Shown here: positions 43,905 to 52,626 of the stretch, one piece after another
Layout of the letters: each line of letters begins with the position of its first letter
How positions within the stretch are numbered: the first letter of the stretch is position 1
From: Bacillus salipaludis
Lineage (GTDB): Bacteria; Bacillota; Bacilli; Bacillales_B; DSM-18226
Reading direction: 5' to 3'
DNA length: 64,000 nucleotides
Assembly: GCF_004358205.1 (NCBI RefSeq)
Contig: NZ_SMYO01000003.1
Coordinates: 496,001-560,000, forward strand
Made by a program: the position numbers and the translations under genes
Notes under the pieces: generated by a model
Databases searched by the model: none
Told to the model about the DNA's origin: nothing
The model's input: only the letters and a program-made list of their open reading frames with translations

Positions 43905-45197
43905 TTATGTTAATTCAATTGGCCATAGCTTTGGATTTTCAATTAATTGCTTAAAACGATTTGTAAAGGCCACGGCCGTAGCACCGTCAGCCACGCGGTG
44001 GTCAAACGCCATCGACATCGTCATGATTGAACGAATCGCAATTTCATCATTCTCCACGACAACAGGCATTTTTTTCGTTTTATGAAAAGCAATTAATCCC
44101 GTTTCCGGATAATTAATAATCGGTGTTGCCCCGATACTTCCTAATGGACCAACATTACTGATGGTAAATGTTCCGCCTTTTAAATCCGCTGGTGTCAGCT
44201 GATTTTCTTGTGCTTTTTTAGTCAATTCTTTTAGTTTGTCATGAATTTGACGAACCGTTAATTGATCTGCATGATGGATGATTGGGACAATTAAACCATC
44301 TTCAGTATCTGTAGCAATTCCAATGTTATATTCTTTTTCTAAACGAATCACTTCGTTTTCTTCATCGAGTTTTGCATTGAATACTGGGAATTGTTTTAAT
44401 GCTACGGCAATGGCTTTAATAAAGAAAGCAACTGCCGAAACATGGATCCCTATTTCTTTTAAATCCATTCTATAAGCAAGCAGGTCCGTTAAATCGGCCT
44501 CTTCAAAATGTGTCACATGTGGAATGGTATAAAGAGATTGGGTCATTTTCTTTGCTATCTGCTTCCTGCGGCCTCTAAAAGGAATCTCTTCACCTTTTGT
44601 TTCCTTTTCATTTCGGACTTCCCGTCCACGATTGTCTACGTTTGGCTTTTTTATTTGTTCTATCGATTCTGCGGAAATCGCTTTCATTTCCTTGGAAGAC
44701 TGCACCAAGTCGCGTTTTTTAACAAAATTGTATATATCTTCTACTGTGATCCGTCCGTTTATTCCTGTGCCTGAAATTTCGTTAATATCTACTTGAAACT
44801 CGCGAGCAATTTTCCTTGTGTATGGGGCTGCAATGATAAATTGTTTTTCTTCTTTTCCCTTAGCTTGCTTTGTTGGCTGTGGTTGTGTTGTAGGTATATC
44901 CTTTTCTAGGGGTGCTGTTTCTTCCAGTTTCATTTCCATCAATTCTTTTGCTTCTTTTGTCTCCTCTGCTTCCAGCACAAGAAGTGTTGTACCAACAGAT
45001 ACAGTGGTTCCATAATCGACCACAATTTCTTTTACTTTTCCCGATGCAGGAGATGGAAGCTCAGCCACCATTTTATCTGTTTGTACCTCAACCAGAGGCT
45101 GATCAACTTTTACTCTATCGCCAACCTTAACAAAATAGTGAATAATCTCTCCCTCTGTCATTCCTTCCCCAATATCATGAAGTTTTACTTCAACCAA
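43905..45197 (-). CDS. 2-oxoacid dehydrogenase E2 (dihydrolipoyl acyltransferase)
   Basis: The 430-residue core subunit that moves the acyl group from lipoate to CoA. It has an N-terminal lipoyl domain with the lipoylated lysine in VQTDKMVAEL (K near 43), a linker, a peripheral subunit-binding domain (APYTRKIAREFQVDINEISGTG split near 124-143) and the catalytic domain ending in SMAFDHRVADGATA with its His and Asp. It is 12 bp after the E1 beta gene. No E3 gene follows, so the complex must borrow a dihydrolipoamide dehydrogenase from elsewhere. Confidence 0.92.
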   Translation of the reverse strand: MVEVKLHDIGEGMTEGEIIHYFVKVGDRVKVDQPLVEVQTDKMVAELPSPASGKVKEIVVDYGTTVSVGTTLLVLEAEETKEAKELMEMKLEETAPLEKDIPTTQPQPTKQAKGKEEKQFIIAAPYTRKIAREFQVDINEISGTGINGRITVEDIYNFVKKRDLVQSSKEMKAISAESIEQIKKPNVDNRGREVRNEKETKGEEIPFRGRRKQIAKKMTQSLYTIPHVTHFEEADLTDLLAYRMDLKEIGIHVSAVAFFIKAIAVALKQFPVFNAKLDEENEVIRLEKEYNIGIATDTEDGLIVPIIHHADQLTVRQIHDKLKELTKKAQENQLTPADLKGGTFTISNVGPLGSIGATPIINYPETGLIAFHKTKKMPVVVENDEIAIRSIMTMSMAFDHRVADGATAVAFTNRFKQLIENPKLWPIELT

Positions 45198-45209
45198 TGT
45201 TTTCCCCTC

Positions 45210-46232
45210 CTAAAAATACATAACTTTTTCGATTCCGTTTACTACCCGCTTAGGTGTTGGTAAATAATGTTCCTCAAGCGCAAAAAGCGGAACTGGCACA
45301 TCAAAACCTGTAACACGTTCAACCGGAGACTTCATAAAGAGAAACGATGTATCGTTAATAATGGAAACAATATCATTCCCCACGCCGCCTGTTTGATGGG
45401 CTTCATGAACAATTACGGCACGTCCTGTTTTTTGAACAGACTCTGCAATTATGTCTTTATCAATAGGATAAAGGGTTCGCAAATCAATCACATCACAGGT
45501 GATCCCTTGTTTTTCTGCCTGTTCTACTGCTTTCAAAGCTACCGGCACCATTGCTCCCCATGCGATAACCGTTACGTCTTTCCCCTCTTTAAGCTTTTTC
45601 CCTTTACCGATTTCAACGATGTATTTTCCTTCTGGAACCTCTTCCCGCTCTGAACGGTAGATTCTCATCGACTCTAAAAATAAAACAGGATCCGGGTCTT
45701 CGATGGCAGCAATCAGCAGCCCCTTTGCATCGTATGCCGAAGAAGGACAAACAACTTTTATTCCAGGCATATGCGCAAACAATGCTTCCATACTGTCTGA
45801 ATGCACCTCAGGAGCACGGATGCCTGCACCATATGGCGCCCGAATCACCATCGGAACCGAATAGCGCCCCATAGTTCGCATCCGAATCCGTGATACATGT
45901 GTCATGATCTGCTCAAACGCTGGGTAGATAAACCCTAAGAACTGCATTTCCGCTACAGGTTTGAATCCATTGATTGCCATTCCGATAGAAGTACCAATAA
46001 TGCCCGCTTCACTTAGCGGCGTATCCATTACACGATCTTCACCGAATTCCTCCTGCAGGCCCTCAGTAGCGCGGAATACCCCTCCGTTTTTTCCAATATC
46101 TTCGCCAAGTAAAAGGACATTTTCATCCTCTTTTAACATTATGCGCAATCCATCTGTAACCGCTTGAACAAGTGTCAGCTGATTCGTTTTTACGGCAGTT
46201 TGTTCTAACGGTCTCTCTAAAGTCATCACCAT
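45210..46232 (-). CDS. 2-oxoacid dehydrogenase E1 beta subunit
   Basis: A 340-residue E1 beta chain with the typical LLGEDIGKNGGVFRATEGLQ (about 39-58), DTPLSEAGIIGTSIGMA (about 70-86), RAPYGAGIRAPEVHSDSMEALFAH and DLRTLYPID motifs. I start at the ATG at 46232: GGAGGGG lies 7 nt upstream and the start overlaps the E1 alpha stop (TGATG). A longer in-frame start inside E1 alpha is rejected. The substrate is inferred from the operon: phenylpyruvate or branched-chain 2-oxoacids. Confidence 0.92.
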   Translation of the reverse strand: MVMTLERPLEQTAVKTNQLTLVQAVTDGLRIMLKEDENVLLLGEDIGKNGGVFRATEGLQEEFGEDRVMDTPLSEAGIIGTSIGMAINGFKPVAEMQFLGFIYPAFEQIMTHVSRIRMRTMGRYSVPMVIRAPYGAGIRAPEVHSDSMEALFAHMPGIKVVCPSSAYDAKGLLIAAIEDPDPVLFLESMRIYRSEREEVPEGKYIVEIGKGKKLKEGKDVTVIAWGAMVPVALKAVEQAEKQGITCDVIDLRTLYPIDKDIIAESVQKTGRAVIVHEAHQTGGVGNDIVSIINDTSFLFMKSPVERVTGFDVPVPLFALEEHYLPTPKRVVNGIEKVMYF

Positions 46233-47305
46233 CACACTTCCCCTCCAATTAATTGAAGATACTGTTCTTTTTGTTTTGCAATCGTCCAAGTTGGCTTTTC
46301 AAACACATTATCAAATAAATCATTGATATTTGGTTTTGGAAAACTTTCCATATCTTTTACTGCTTGCTCTACTTCGCTTTCCGTTTCCTCTTTAACCTTA
46401 AGCGCCCATTCTTCATCCCAAAAACCGTTTACCTTCATAAAGCGCTCGACACGAAGAAGAGGATCCTGCTTTTCCCTAATGGTATCGCTTTCTGATTGAT
46501 TGCGGTATTTCCTTGGATCGTCCGCAGTGGTATGGGCACCGTACCTCCATGTGATCGCTTCAATTAAAGTCGGTCCTCCTCCATTACGTGCACGTTCCAT
46601 GTACTCTTTTGTCTGGAAATAGACAGCAAATATATCGTTTCCATCCACACGTACACCTGGCATATCGTAACCAAGTGCCTTTTGGGCAATGGTTTTGGAA
46701 TTCATTTGTTTTTCGATCGGAACGGAAATGGCAAATCCGTTATTTTGATTAAAAAAGATTACGGGTGCTTGAAATACACTGGCAAAGTTCAATCCTTCAT
46801 GGAAATCACCCTCTGAAGTAGCTCCGTCTCCAAAATAAGCTATTGCTGCATTCTTCGTTCCCTTTCTTTTTTCTGCCATTGCCGCTCCCGCTGCATGCGG
46901 GATTTGTGTGGCAATTGGTACGGCAGGTGGGAAAATCTTTTTACCTTCTTCCGGTACACAACCTTCCACTCGACCGTTCCAATATAATAGAGTACGAGCC
47001 ATGCTAGCACCGAATGTTAAGGTAGCTCCGTGATCACGGTAGGTAGGGAATACCCAGTCCTCTTTGCCAAGCGCCAGAGCACTTCCAACTTGAGAAGCTT
47101 CCTGCCCTTCAAATGGGGCATACGTTCCAAGTCTCCCTTGACGCTGCAAACTGATGGCTTTTCGATCAAAAGTTCGGATGCGAACCATATGATAGTAGAA
47201 TTGTTTGACAAGGTCTTCTGTTAATTGGTCTTTATACTGTTCATTTATTAATTGCCCAGTTTCATCGACAATTTGAAAAATTGGAAATTCTATTGACATT
47301 GACAT
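46232..47305 (-). CDS. 2-oxoacid dehydrogenase E1 alpha subunit
   Basis: A 357-residue thiamine diphosphate-dependent decarboxylase subunit. The ThDP/Mg motif starts GDGATSEGDFHEGLNFASVF and ends FFNQNN (about 170-197), and RYGAHTTADDPRKYR near 260 is the phospho-loop region. FEGQEASQVGSALAL is near 63-77. It lies 24 bp after phenylalanine dehydrogenase. By sequence alone it is PdhA-like and could act on pyruvate, branched-chain or aromatic 2-oxoacids. Position behind PheDH and beside the paa genes favours phenylpyruvate. Confidence 0.92.
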   Translation of the reverse strand: MSMSIEFPIFQIVDETGQLINEQYKDQLTEDLVKQFYYHMVRIRTFDRKAISLQRQGRLGTYAPFEGQEASQVGSALALGKEDWVFPTYRDHGATLTFGASMARTLLYWNGRVEGCVPEEGKKIFPPAVPIATQIPHAAGAAMAEKRKGTKNAAIAYFGDGATSEGDFHEGLNFASVFQAPVIFFNQNNGFAISVPIEKQMNSKTIAQKALGYDMPGVRVDGNDIFAVYFQTKEYMERARNGGGPTLIEAITWRYGAHTTADDPRKYRNQSESDTIREKQDPLLRVERFMKVNGFWDEEWALKVKEETESEVEQAVKDMESFPKPNINDLFDNVFEKPTWTIAKQKEQYLQLIGGEV

Positions 47306-47329
47306 CCAATCACCTCATTAGGAGAATTT

Positions 47330-48469
47330 TTATTTACAAATATCCCATTTAGGGCGTTTTGTATGTGAGAAGAAGCTATTTTGCCTTTGTCGGTCTTCCA
47401 TTCGTTTTTCACAGAACCGGTTTGCAGCTTGAATCGTTGTGATATTATCCAGCTCTGCCTGCTTGTAAACTTCCAATAAAGACGTGTAAATGGAGCTCGT
47501 TTTGGCTAGCACACGCTCTTGATTGTAGCCGTAAAGTTCATCTGCTACTTGAATTAACCCACCGGCATTTACAATGTAGTCTGGAGCATATAAAATCCCT
47601 TTTCGTTTTAGTGCTTCTCCGTGATTTTCCATTAGAAGCTGATTGTTCGCCGATCCTACGACTGCCTTAACCTTTAACAGGTCTATCGTTTCATCATTAA
47701 TAATTCCGCCGAAAGCACATGGAACAAATACATCGGCATCAACTGAATACACTTCGTCTCCGGTTACACGAACGACATTGCCTCCTAATTGTTTTGCATG
47801 TTTTTGAATGGCCTTGACTGCTTCTTCATTGATATCGCTTACATATAAATCGGCACCAGATTCTAGCAATTGCTCAGCTACTTTGTAACCTACCTTCCCA
47901 AGCCCTTGGATGATATATTTTTTATGGGAAAGATTATCTGTACCAAAAACGACTTTATTGGATGCTTTTAAACCGTAAATAACTCCAAGTGCAGTTGGAA
48001 TAGATGAATCGCCGCCTCCTCCATATGCTTCTGGAATTCCTACGATGCAATTAGTCTCTTTTGCAGCGTGGATAAAATCATCCATTGAAGTTCCCATATC
48101 TGTCCCTGTATAAAAACGGCCGTTTAAAGAATCAACAAACTGACCAAAAGCCCTAAATAGTGCAGGGGTTTTATCCCTTGCTGGATCTCCTATGATAACT
48201 GCTTTTCCACCTCCGAAATCCACATCTGCGGCAGCGCATTTATAGGTCATCCCTTTAGATAAGCGAAGTACATCCTCCAATGCCTCATCCATCGTTCGAT
48301 ATGGCCGCATACGGCAGCCTCCCAAAGCAGGGCCAAGGGTTGTATTATGGATAGCGATAATCGCTTTTAACCCTGTTGCCGGATCATTACAAAAAACAAT
48401 TTGCTGATGCTCATGCATTTTATCAATTACTGTTGCGGTTGTTTCTAAAGATGGTTGGATTGTGTTCAT
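47330..48469 (-). CDS. Phenylalanine dehydrogenase
   Basis: Oxidative deamination of L-phenylalanine to phenylpyruvate with NAD+. Family: Glu/Leu/Phe/Val dehydrogenases, 379 residues. The catalytic lysine region is [19 protein letters not shown] and the NAD domain has [16 protein letters not shown]. Two residues that separate PheDH from LeuDH (Gly124 and Leu307 in the B. sphaericus enzyme; Ala113 and Val291 in the B. stearothermophilus LeuDH) are Gly122 in FYTGTDMG and Leu305 in [14 protein letters not shown]. The C-terminal [16 protein letters not shown] also matches PheDH. GGGGGT precedes the ATG. It opens the operon with E1/E2. Confidence 0.9.
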   Translation of the reverse strand: MNTIQPSLETTATVIDKMHEHQQIVFCNDPATGLKAIIAIHNTTLGPALGGCRMRPYRTMDEALEDVLRLSKGMTYKCAAADVDFGGGKAVIIGDPARDKTPALFRAFGQFVDSLNGRFYTGTDMGTSMDDFIHAAKETNCIVGIPEAYGGGGDSSIPTALGVIYGLKASNKVVFGTDNLSHKKYIIQGLGKVGYKVAEQLLESGADLYVSDINEEAVKAIQKHAKQLGGNVVRVTGDEVYSVDADVFVPCAFGGIINDETIDLLKVKAVVGSANNQLLMENHGEALKRKGILYAPDYIVNAGGLIQVADELYGYNQERVLAKTSSIYTSLLEVYKQAELDNITTIQAANRFCEKRMEDRQRQNSFFSHTKRPKWDICK

Positions 48470-48777
48470 TGTTTTACCCCCATTATCACTGTGATTATAG
48501 TAGAAATTATTCCTAAAAAAAGAGAAAAATCAAAGTCTTTCTCAATGGTTAAAACTTTTCGATACATCCCCTCATTTGACAACGTTTACATATTCTGAAA
48601 AGATGTTACCCAAACTGAACTTTTAGTTATTTAATAATTACAAAGATTATGTTTCTATTAAATAATAAGGTATAATGTAATCGGAAAACATAACAAATCG
48701 CATAAGATTCAGGTGGTTAGTTTTCTATTTGCATAAATTTTTTGATATTTATCTACATTTTGAAAGGAGAACATTCA
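48470..48777. other. Divergent regulatory region PheDH / Lrp
   Basis: About 310 bp. TATAAT on the minus strand (48499-48494) and on the plus strand (48671-48676) are candidate -10 boxes with weak -35 elements. A cre-like element lies at 48577-48590. No gene is seen. Confidence 0.55.
48577..48590. promoter_or_regulatory. Possible CcpA (cre) site upstream of PheDH
   Basis: TGTAAACGTTGTCA on the minus strand matches the looser cre pattern TGNAARCGNWNNCA fully and TGWAARCGYTWNCA with one mismatch. It is about 80 bp upstream of the -10 candidate for PheDH. Confidence 0.4.
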
Positions 48778-49230
48778 ATGGATCCATTAGACATTCGTCT
48801 TCTTGAACTTCTTCAAATGGATGGACGAATAACCTTAAGTGAATTATCGAAGAAATTATCTCTTAGCCGTCCAAGTATTACCGAGCGTTTAAAGCGGCTG
48901 CAAGAGCGAGAAATTATAGAGGGATTCAGTGCACGGGTTTGTCCAAAAGCCGTCGGCAGAGATGTAATCGTTTTCATACAGGTCAGCGAAATGAAAATCC
49001 TTTCCTATTCAGATTTTGAAAATTTGCTAAGGGACGACCCTGATATCATTGAGTGTCATCGTTTAACCGGATCTGTCAGTTATTTACTTAAGGCTGCCGT
49101 GACAGGGATGGACCATCTGAGTAATCTAATTGATCGCCTAACTCCTTACGGAAATGTGAATACTTCCATCGTTTTATCATCACCGGTCTCATTCCGATGC
49201 ATTACCCCAAATTCCATTGCGCAGTCATAA
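48778..49230 (+). CDS. Lrp/AsnC family transcriptional regulator
   Basis: A 150-residue regulator. The N-terminal helix-turn-helix (GRITLSELSKKLSLSRPSITERLKRL, about 16-41) is followed by a RAM ligand-binding domain (VIVFIQVSEM ... ECHRLTGSVSYLLKAAVTGMDHLSNLIDRL). The ATG has AAAGGAGA upstream; a longer frame start is rejected. Being divergent from phenylalanine dehydrogenase strongly suggests that it controls that operon with an amino acid, probably Phe, as ligand. Confidence 0.92.
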   Translation: MDPLDIRLLELLQMDGRITLSELSKKLSLSRPSITERLKRLQEREIIEGFSARVCPKAVGRDVIVFIQVSEMKILSYSDFENLLRDDPDIIECHRLTGSVSYLLKAAVTGMDHLSNLIDRLTPYGNVNTSIVLSSPVSFRCITPNSIAQS

Positions 49231-49445
49231 TGGAAATAATTTTTCCACAGAATTTATGTATTTTGCTAGATTGTTAGAAATTTCAACACTTTCATTTAAA
49301 AATGGGGAGAATTGTATAACCTTTATTCTCCCTCTTCATTCATTTCTGCCTATTATTTTTTGAAAACCCTTTCATAATCTACTTGAATTGTCAGAAAAAA
49401 ACAAATATAATATGATTACCAATACATATATGTTGTTTTCTCATA

Positions 49446-49478
49446 TAAAAAAGAGTGCTCCTTAAATGGAACACTCCC
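49446..49478 (-). terminator. Terminator of the phaRBC operon
   Basis: On the minus strand GAGTGTTCC, ATTTAA, GGAGCACTC and TTTTTT follow the phaC stop (one G-T pair). It stands 20 bp beyond the stop codon. Confidence 0.85.
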
Positions 49479-49497
49479 TAATCATTCATTTCATTAT

Positions 49498-50586
49498 TTA
49501 GTTTGAACGTTCCGCAAGCCATCCACCGATAGTAGGATAAGTAATTTTCGTAGCTTGACTGCCAAATGTAATGGACGTATGACCAACAGGCAGATTCTTA
49601 TATTCTTTATCCTTGCTAGATATTTTTCCCATCAATGCCTCTACCATATGTGGTTGAGCAATAAGGTCACTCTTACCTGCCAGGTTTAGAACATTCGCTT
49701 TAATATTCTTTAGGTCGACTTTTCGGCCGCGGACAACAAGTTCGCCATTAATCAGTCTGTTCTTCTGATAGAAGTCTCTAATCCACTGACGATACGCCTC
49801 ACCAGGGAACGGAATACCATCATTCAGCCATTTTTGCAGTAGCTTAAAGCTTTTAACAAATCTGTCATTATCTGAACGATCAACAAGACTAATAAAAGGT
49901 CCATAAATGTTTGCCATTGGCTTAATCATTTTGTTTCCAAAATCAATCATCTCAGGAGGAATTACTCCTAGAGTATCTACTACTTTATCAATATCAAAAT
50001 ATCGCTCATCAAGCATTGCACCGTAAAGACCAGAATCTGCAAAGTCAAACGGGCTGGTCATAAACACAAGGTTACGGATTGGCAATTCAGGATGCAAGGC
50101 CGCAAAAATAGATGTCATGGTACCGCCCATACAATATCCTAAGATGGAGACTTCATCCACTTTTGAAGTTCTCATGACCTTTTTAACAGCACGCGGTATA
50201 TAATCCATAATGAAATCATCTAATTTCAGATTGCGATCTTCATAACCAAATGTTCCCCAATCAATCATGTACACATCAAAACCTTGATTCACTAAATATT
50301 CAACTAAACTGCCGCCCTTGGTTAAATCCAAAATATACGGCTTATTGATAAGGGCATACACCATAAGAAGTGGAACTTTATGTTTTTTCGGATGATCAGA
50401 AATAAAACGATAAAGCTTTGTTTTATTCTTTGTCCAAATCACTTCCTTTGGCGTTGGACCTACTTCCGGTTCGGCCTCAGTTGTTAACACTTCAGTAGCC
50501 CTTTTAACACGGTTCATTACCTGCTTATATTCCTCGGGAACCATTTTGGCATACTCTTCCCATTCTTTTGTAACTAAAATGCTAAT
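49498..50586 (-). CDS. phaC: Class IV polyhydroxyalkanoate synthase subunit, AUU start proposed
   Basis: Polymerises 3-hydroxybutyryl-CoA into PHB together with PhaR. The lipase-like box GYCMGGT holds the catalytic cysteine; the aspartate is in GKSDLIAQPHM and the histidine in VGHTSITFG. The first ATG (50544) would remove the start of a conserved N-terminus and has no ribosome binding site. In-frame codons upstream encode SILVTKEWEEYAKMVPEEY, which aligns with the N-termini of other Bacillus PhaC. The only start with a site (AGGAG, 9 nt) is ATT at 50586. That gives 362 residues, the usual Bacillus PhaC length of 361-362. Confidence 0.93.
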   Translation of the reverse strand: MSILVTKEWEEYAKMVPEEYKQVMNRVKRATEVLTTEAEPEVGPTPKEVIWTKNKTKLYRFISDHPKKHKVPLLMVYALINKPYILDLTKGGSLVEYLVNQGFDVYMIDWGTFGYEDRNLKLDDFIMDYIPRAVKKVMRTSKVDEVSILGYCMGGTMTSIFAALHPELPIRNLVFMTSPFDFADSGLYGAMLDERYFDIDKVVDTLGVIPPEMIDFGNKMIKPMANIYGPFISLVDRSDNDRFVKSFKLLQKWLNDGIPFPGEAYRQWIRDFYQKNRLINGELVVRGRKVDLKNIKANVLNLAGKSDLIAQPHMVEALMGKISSKDKEYKNLPVGHTSITFGSQATKITYPTIGGWLAERSN

Positions 50587-50655
50587 GATTGCTCACTCCT
50601 TACATCATTTATTCTGTCTATAAAATATATCTTTAAATCAAACTTTTCATGACAA

Positions 50656-51399
50656 TTACATGTAAAGTCCGCCGTTAATATTTAATTGTTGTCCAGTAAT
50701 ATAGGCACCGTCTTTACATAGGAATACTACACCACGGCCAATTTCTTGAGGAGTCCCTAAACGTTTTTGTGGGATTTTAGCCACAATTCCATCAAGAACT
50801 TTCTCAGGAATTGCTTGAACCATTTCAGTACCGATAAATCCTGGGCAAATTGCATTTACCGTTACATTTGATTTCGCTAATTCAAGAGCAAGTGATTTCG
50901 TGTAACCAATCAAACCTGCTTTAGCTGCTGCATAGTTGGTTTGACCGAATCCGCCAGCCTGGCCAATAATGGATGAAATATTAATAATGCGGCCACCATC
51001 TGATTCAAGCAAGTGCTGAAGAGCTGGCGAAGTAGTATTGAAAACACTGTTTAAGTTCACATCGATGACTTTTCTCCAGTCTTCTTCGCTAAGCTTTTTA
51101 AACGTACTGTCACGTGTAATTCCTGCATTATTTACAAGAATATCTAATTTACCAAAGTGCTCTACCGCTGCTTGAACTAGGCGCGCTGCATCATCGCTGT
51201 TGGAAACATCTGCTTGAACGGCAAAAGCTTCTCCGCCAAATTCCTGGATTTCTGCAACCATTTTTTCGGCTAATTCTGGACGGCTCACGTAGTTAAGAAC
51301 GATTTTCACACCTTGTTTTGCTAATTCCAATGAAATTGCTGCTCCAATTCCTCTGCTTCCACCTGTTACGATTGCTACTTTATTTTTTAGTTCAGTCAT
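50656..51399 (-). CDS. phaB: Acetoacetyl-CoA reductase
   Basis: Reduces acetoacetyl-CoA to (R)-3-hydroxybutyryl-CoA with NADPH. A 247-residue SDR with the cofactor motif TGGSRGIGAAI (residues about 12-22), NNAGITRD, the catalytic serine in ISSIIGQAGGFGQ and YAAAKAGL with Tyr and Lys. The ATG has AGGAGG upstream; an earlier in-frame start is rejected. It is between phaR and phaC, the conserved Bacillus order. Confidence 0.93.
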   Translation of the reverse strand: MTELKNKVAIVTGGSRGIGAAISLELAKQGVKIVLNYVSRPELAEKMVAEIQEFGGEAFAVQADVSNSDDAARLVQAAVEHFGKLDILVNNAGITRDSTFKKLSEEDWRKVIDVNLNSVFNTTSPALQHLLESDGGRIINISSIIGQAGGFGQTNYAAAKAGLIGYTKSLALELAKSNVTVNAICPGFIGTEMVQAIPEKVLDGIVAKIPQKRLGTPQEIGRGVVFLCKDGAYITGQQLNINGGLYM

Positions 51400-51468
51400 T
51401 TTCTTTTCCTCCTGATGTAAATTAGTTTGAGATTTCACAATGTTTCTCGTTATTTATGTACTACCGGA

Positions 51469-51873
51469 TTATTTTGAAGTTTCCGGTAATTTAAGTGCTG
51501 CAAGAATTTGATTAAGCTTATTATCAAGATTTTTCATATCTTTTTTAATTGCTGCTAAATCACGTTGATAACTTGCTGGGTCAATCGTTTTGTCTGCCGC
51601 ATCTTCCAATAATTCTTCTAAATTATCAACTTTTGCATCCACATTCACAATCAATGAAGATAGATTTGCAAGATCAGTACGTGAAGGAACATTTACAAAT
51701 TCCAAGTATTTTTCTGTACTCTCATCAATCATCTTTTTAAACATAAGATTCATTTCTAAAATTTGTCCCATTCCTTTAGACGGAAAATCCTCTTTCACCT
51801 TATCGTCAAAAAAACTACTAGACTTTGAATAAAAATCTTTCCACATTTCATAAATATTGGTTTCAGAACTCAT
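51469..51873 (-). CDS. phaR: PHA synthase subunit PhaR
   Basis: A 134-residue partner required for activity of class IV PhaC. It is helical, starts IYEMWKDFYSKSSSFFDD and has a C-terminal heptad pattern (IKKDMKNLDNKLNQILAALKLP). It is the first gene of the phaRBC operon. The phaQ-phaP unit is divergent and shares the 250-bp region upstream. Confidence 0.93.
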   Translation of the reverse strand: MSSETNIYEMWKDFYSKSSSFFDDKVKEDFPSKGMGQILEMNLMFKKMIDESTEKYLEFVNVPSRTDLANLSSLIVNVDAKVDNLEELLEDAADKTIDPASYQRDLAAIKKDMKNLDNKLNQILAALKLPETSK

Positions 51874-52036
51874 GATTTCTCCTCCTTTTTCGTTTTGGAC
51901 ATATTAATCATACTAGTTACTTCACAAGAAATGAAGATAAAATATTAGAAATAATCGCAAAATATTACTGCTTTTTTCGACAAAATCCTACATGAATCTT
52001 TATTCATTTTAATATTTTAAGAAACTTTTCAACTAA

Positions 52037-52049
52037 GTGTAAATTACAC
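52037..52049. promoter_or_regulatory. PhaQ operator 1
   Basis: GTGTAAATTACAC is a perfect 13-nt palindrome directly upstream of the phaQ -35 box. An identical copy lies 45 bp downstream. Both copies have CTA-/TATAG-type flanks. Confidence 0.75.
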
Positions 52050-52061
52050 ATATAGAAATGT

Positions 52062-52090
52062 TTGACAAATATAATCTATAGGTGTAAATT
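52062..52090 (+). promoter_or_regulatory. Sigma-A promoter of phaQ
   Basis: A consensus TTGACA (52062-52067) and TAAATT (52085-52090) are separated by 17 nt. The -10 box is inside the second operator. Confidence 0.7.
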
Positions 52091-52094
52091 ACAC
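52082..52094. promoter_or_regulatory. PhaQ operator 2
   Basis: GTGTAAATTACAC, identical to operator 1, overlaps the -10 box. With flanks it extends to an imperfect 25-bp palindrome with CTATA / TATAG ends. Confidence 0.75.
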
Positions 52095-52125
52095 GTATAG
52101 ATTATATTTTTTGGAGTGATATGAT

Positions 52126-52554
52126 TTGACCATCCATCAAAATGAATCTGCTAAAGACACAACTGCTTCGCATCAAGATCGCACGATGAATACGATGCCG
52201 AAAAACTTAATGGTTCCGTTTCTGCTGTTAAGTTTACAAAATGTAAATTTACATGGTTATAAGTTAATTCAAGAGCTGGCACAGTTCGGATTTGCTACTA
52301 TAGACCAAGGCAATGTATATCGGACATTAAGGCAGCTTGAAAAAGATCAATTAGTTTATTCTGAATGGGATACAACAACTGAAGGTCCGGCAAAACGAAT
52401 TTATTCGATTACAAAAGCCGGTGAAGATTATTTGAAAACCTGTTTTACTACACTTGAGCAATATCAATCCATGATCAATCGCTTTTTTAGTATTTACATG
52501 GATATGTTTCTTCCCCCATCGCGCAAACAACAAGAAGGAACAGAAGATAAATAA
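52126..52554 (+). CDS. phaQ: PhaQ, PadR-like PHB-responsive repressor
   Basis: A 142-residue PadR-type winged-helix protein. NLMVPFLLLSLQNVNLHGYKLIQELAQFGFATIDQGNVYRTLRQLEKD spans the DNA-binding region (key GY-L-Q and VYRTLRQLE). It starts at TTG with GGAGTG 7 nt upstream. In B. megaterium PhaQ represses its own gene and phaP and is released by PHB. Two palindromic operators at its promoter here fit that model. Confidence 0.9.
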   Translation: MTIHQNESAKDTTASHQDRTMNTMPKNLMVPFLLLSLQNVNLHGYKLIQELAQFGFATIDQGNVYRTLRQLEKDQLVYSEWDTTTEGPAKRIYSITKAGEDYLKTCFTTLEQYQSMINRFFSIYMDMFLPPSRKQQEGTEDK

Positions 52555-52626
52555 TATTTTCAAAACTAAAATTGTTAACACTGCAGTTAATTAGCTGCAA
52601 TGATTATAAAATGGGAGGGTTTTTAC

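Noticed and set aside
47330..48469. Leucine dehydrogenase as the call for this gene
   Set aside because: Gly122, Leu305 and the C-terminal tail agree with phenylalanine dehydrogenase and differ from leucine dehydrogenase at the known specificity positions.
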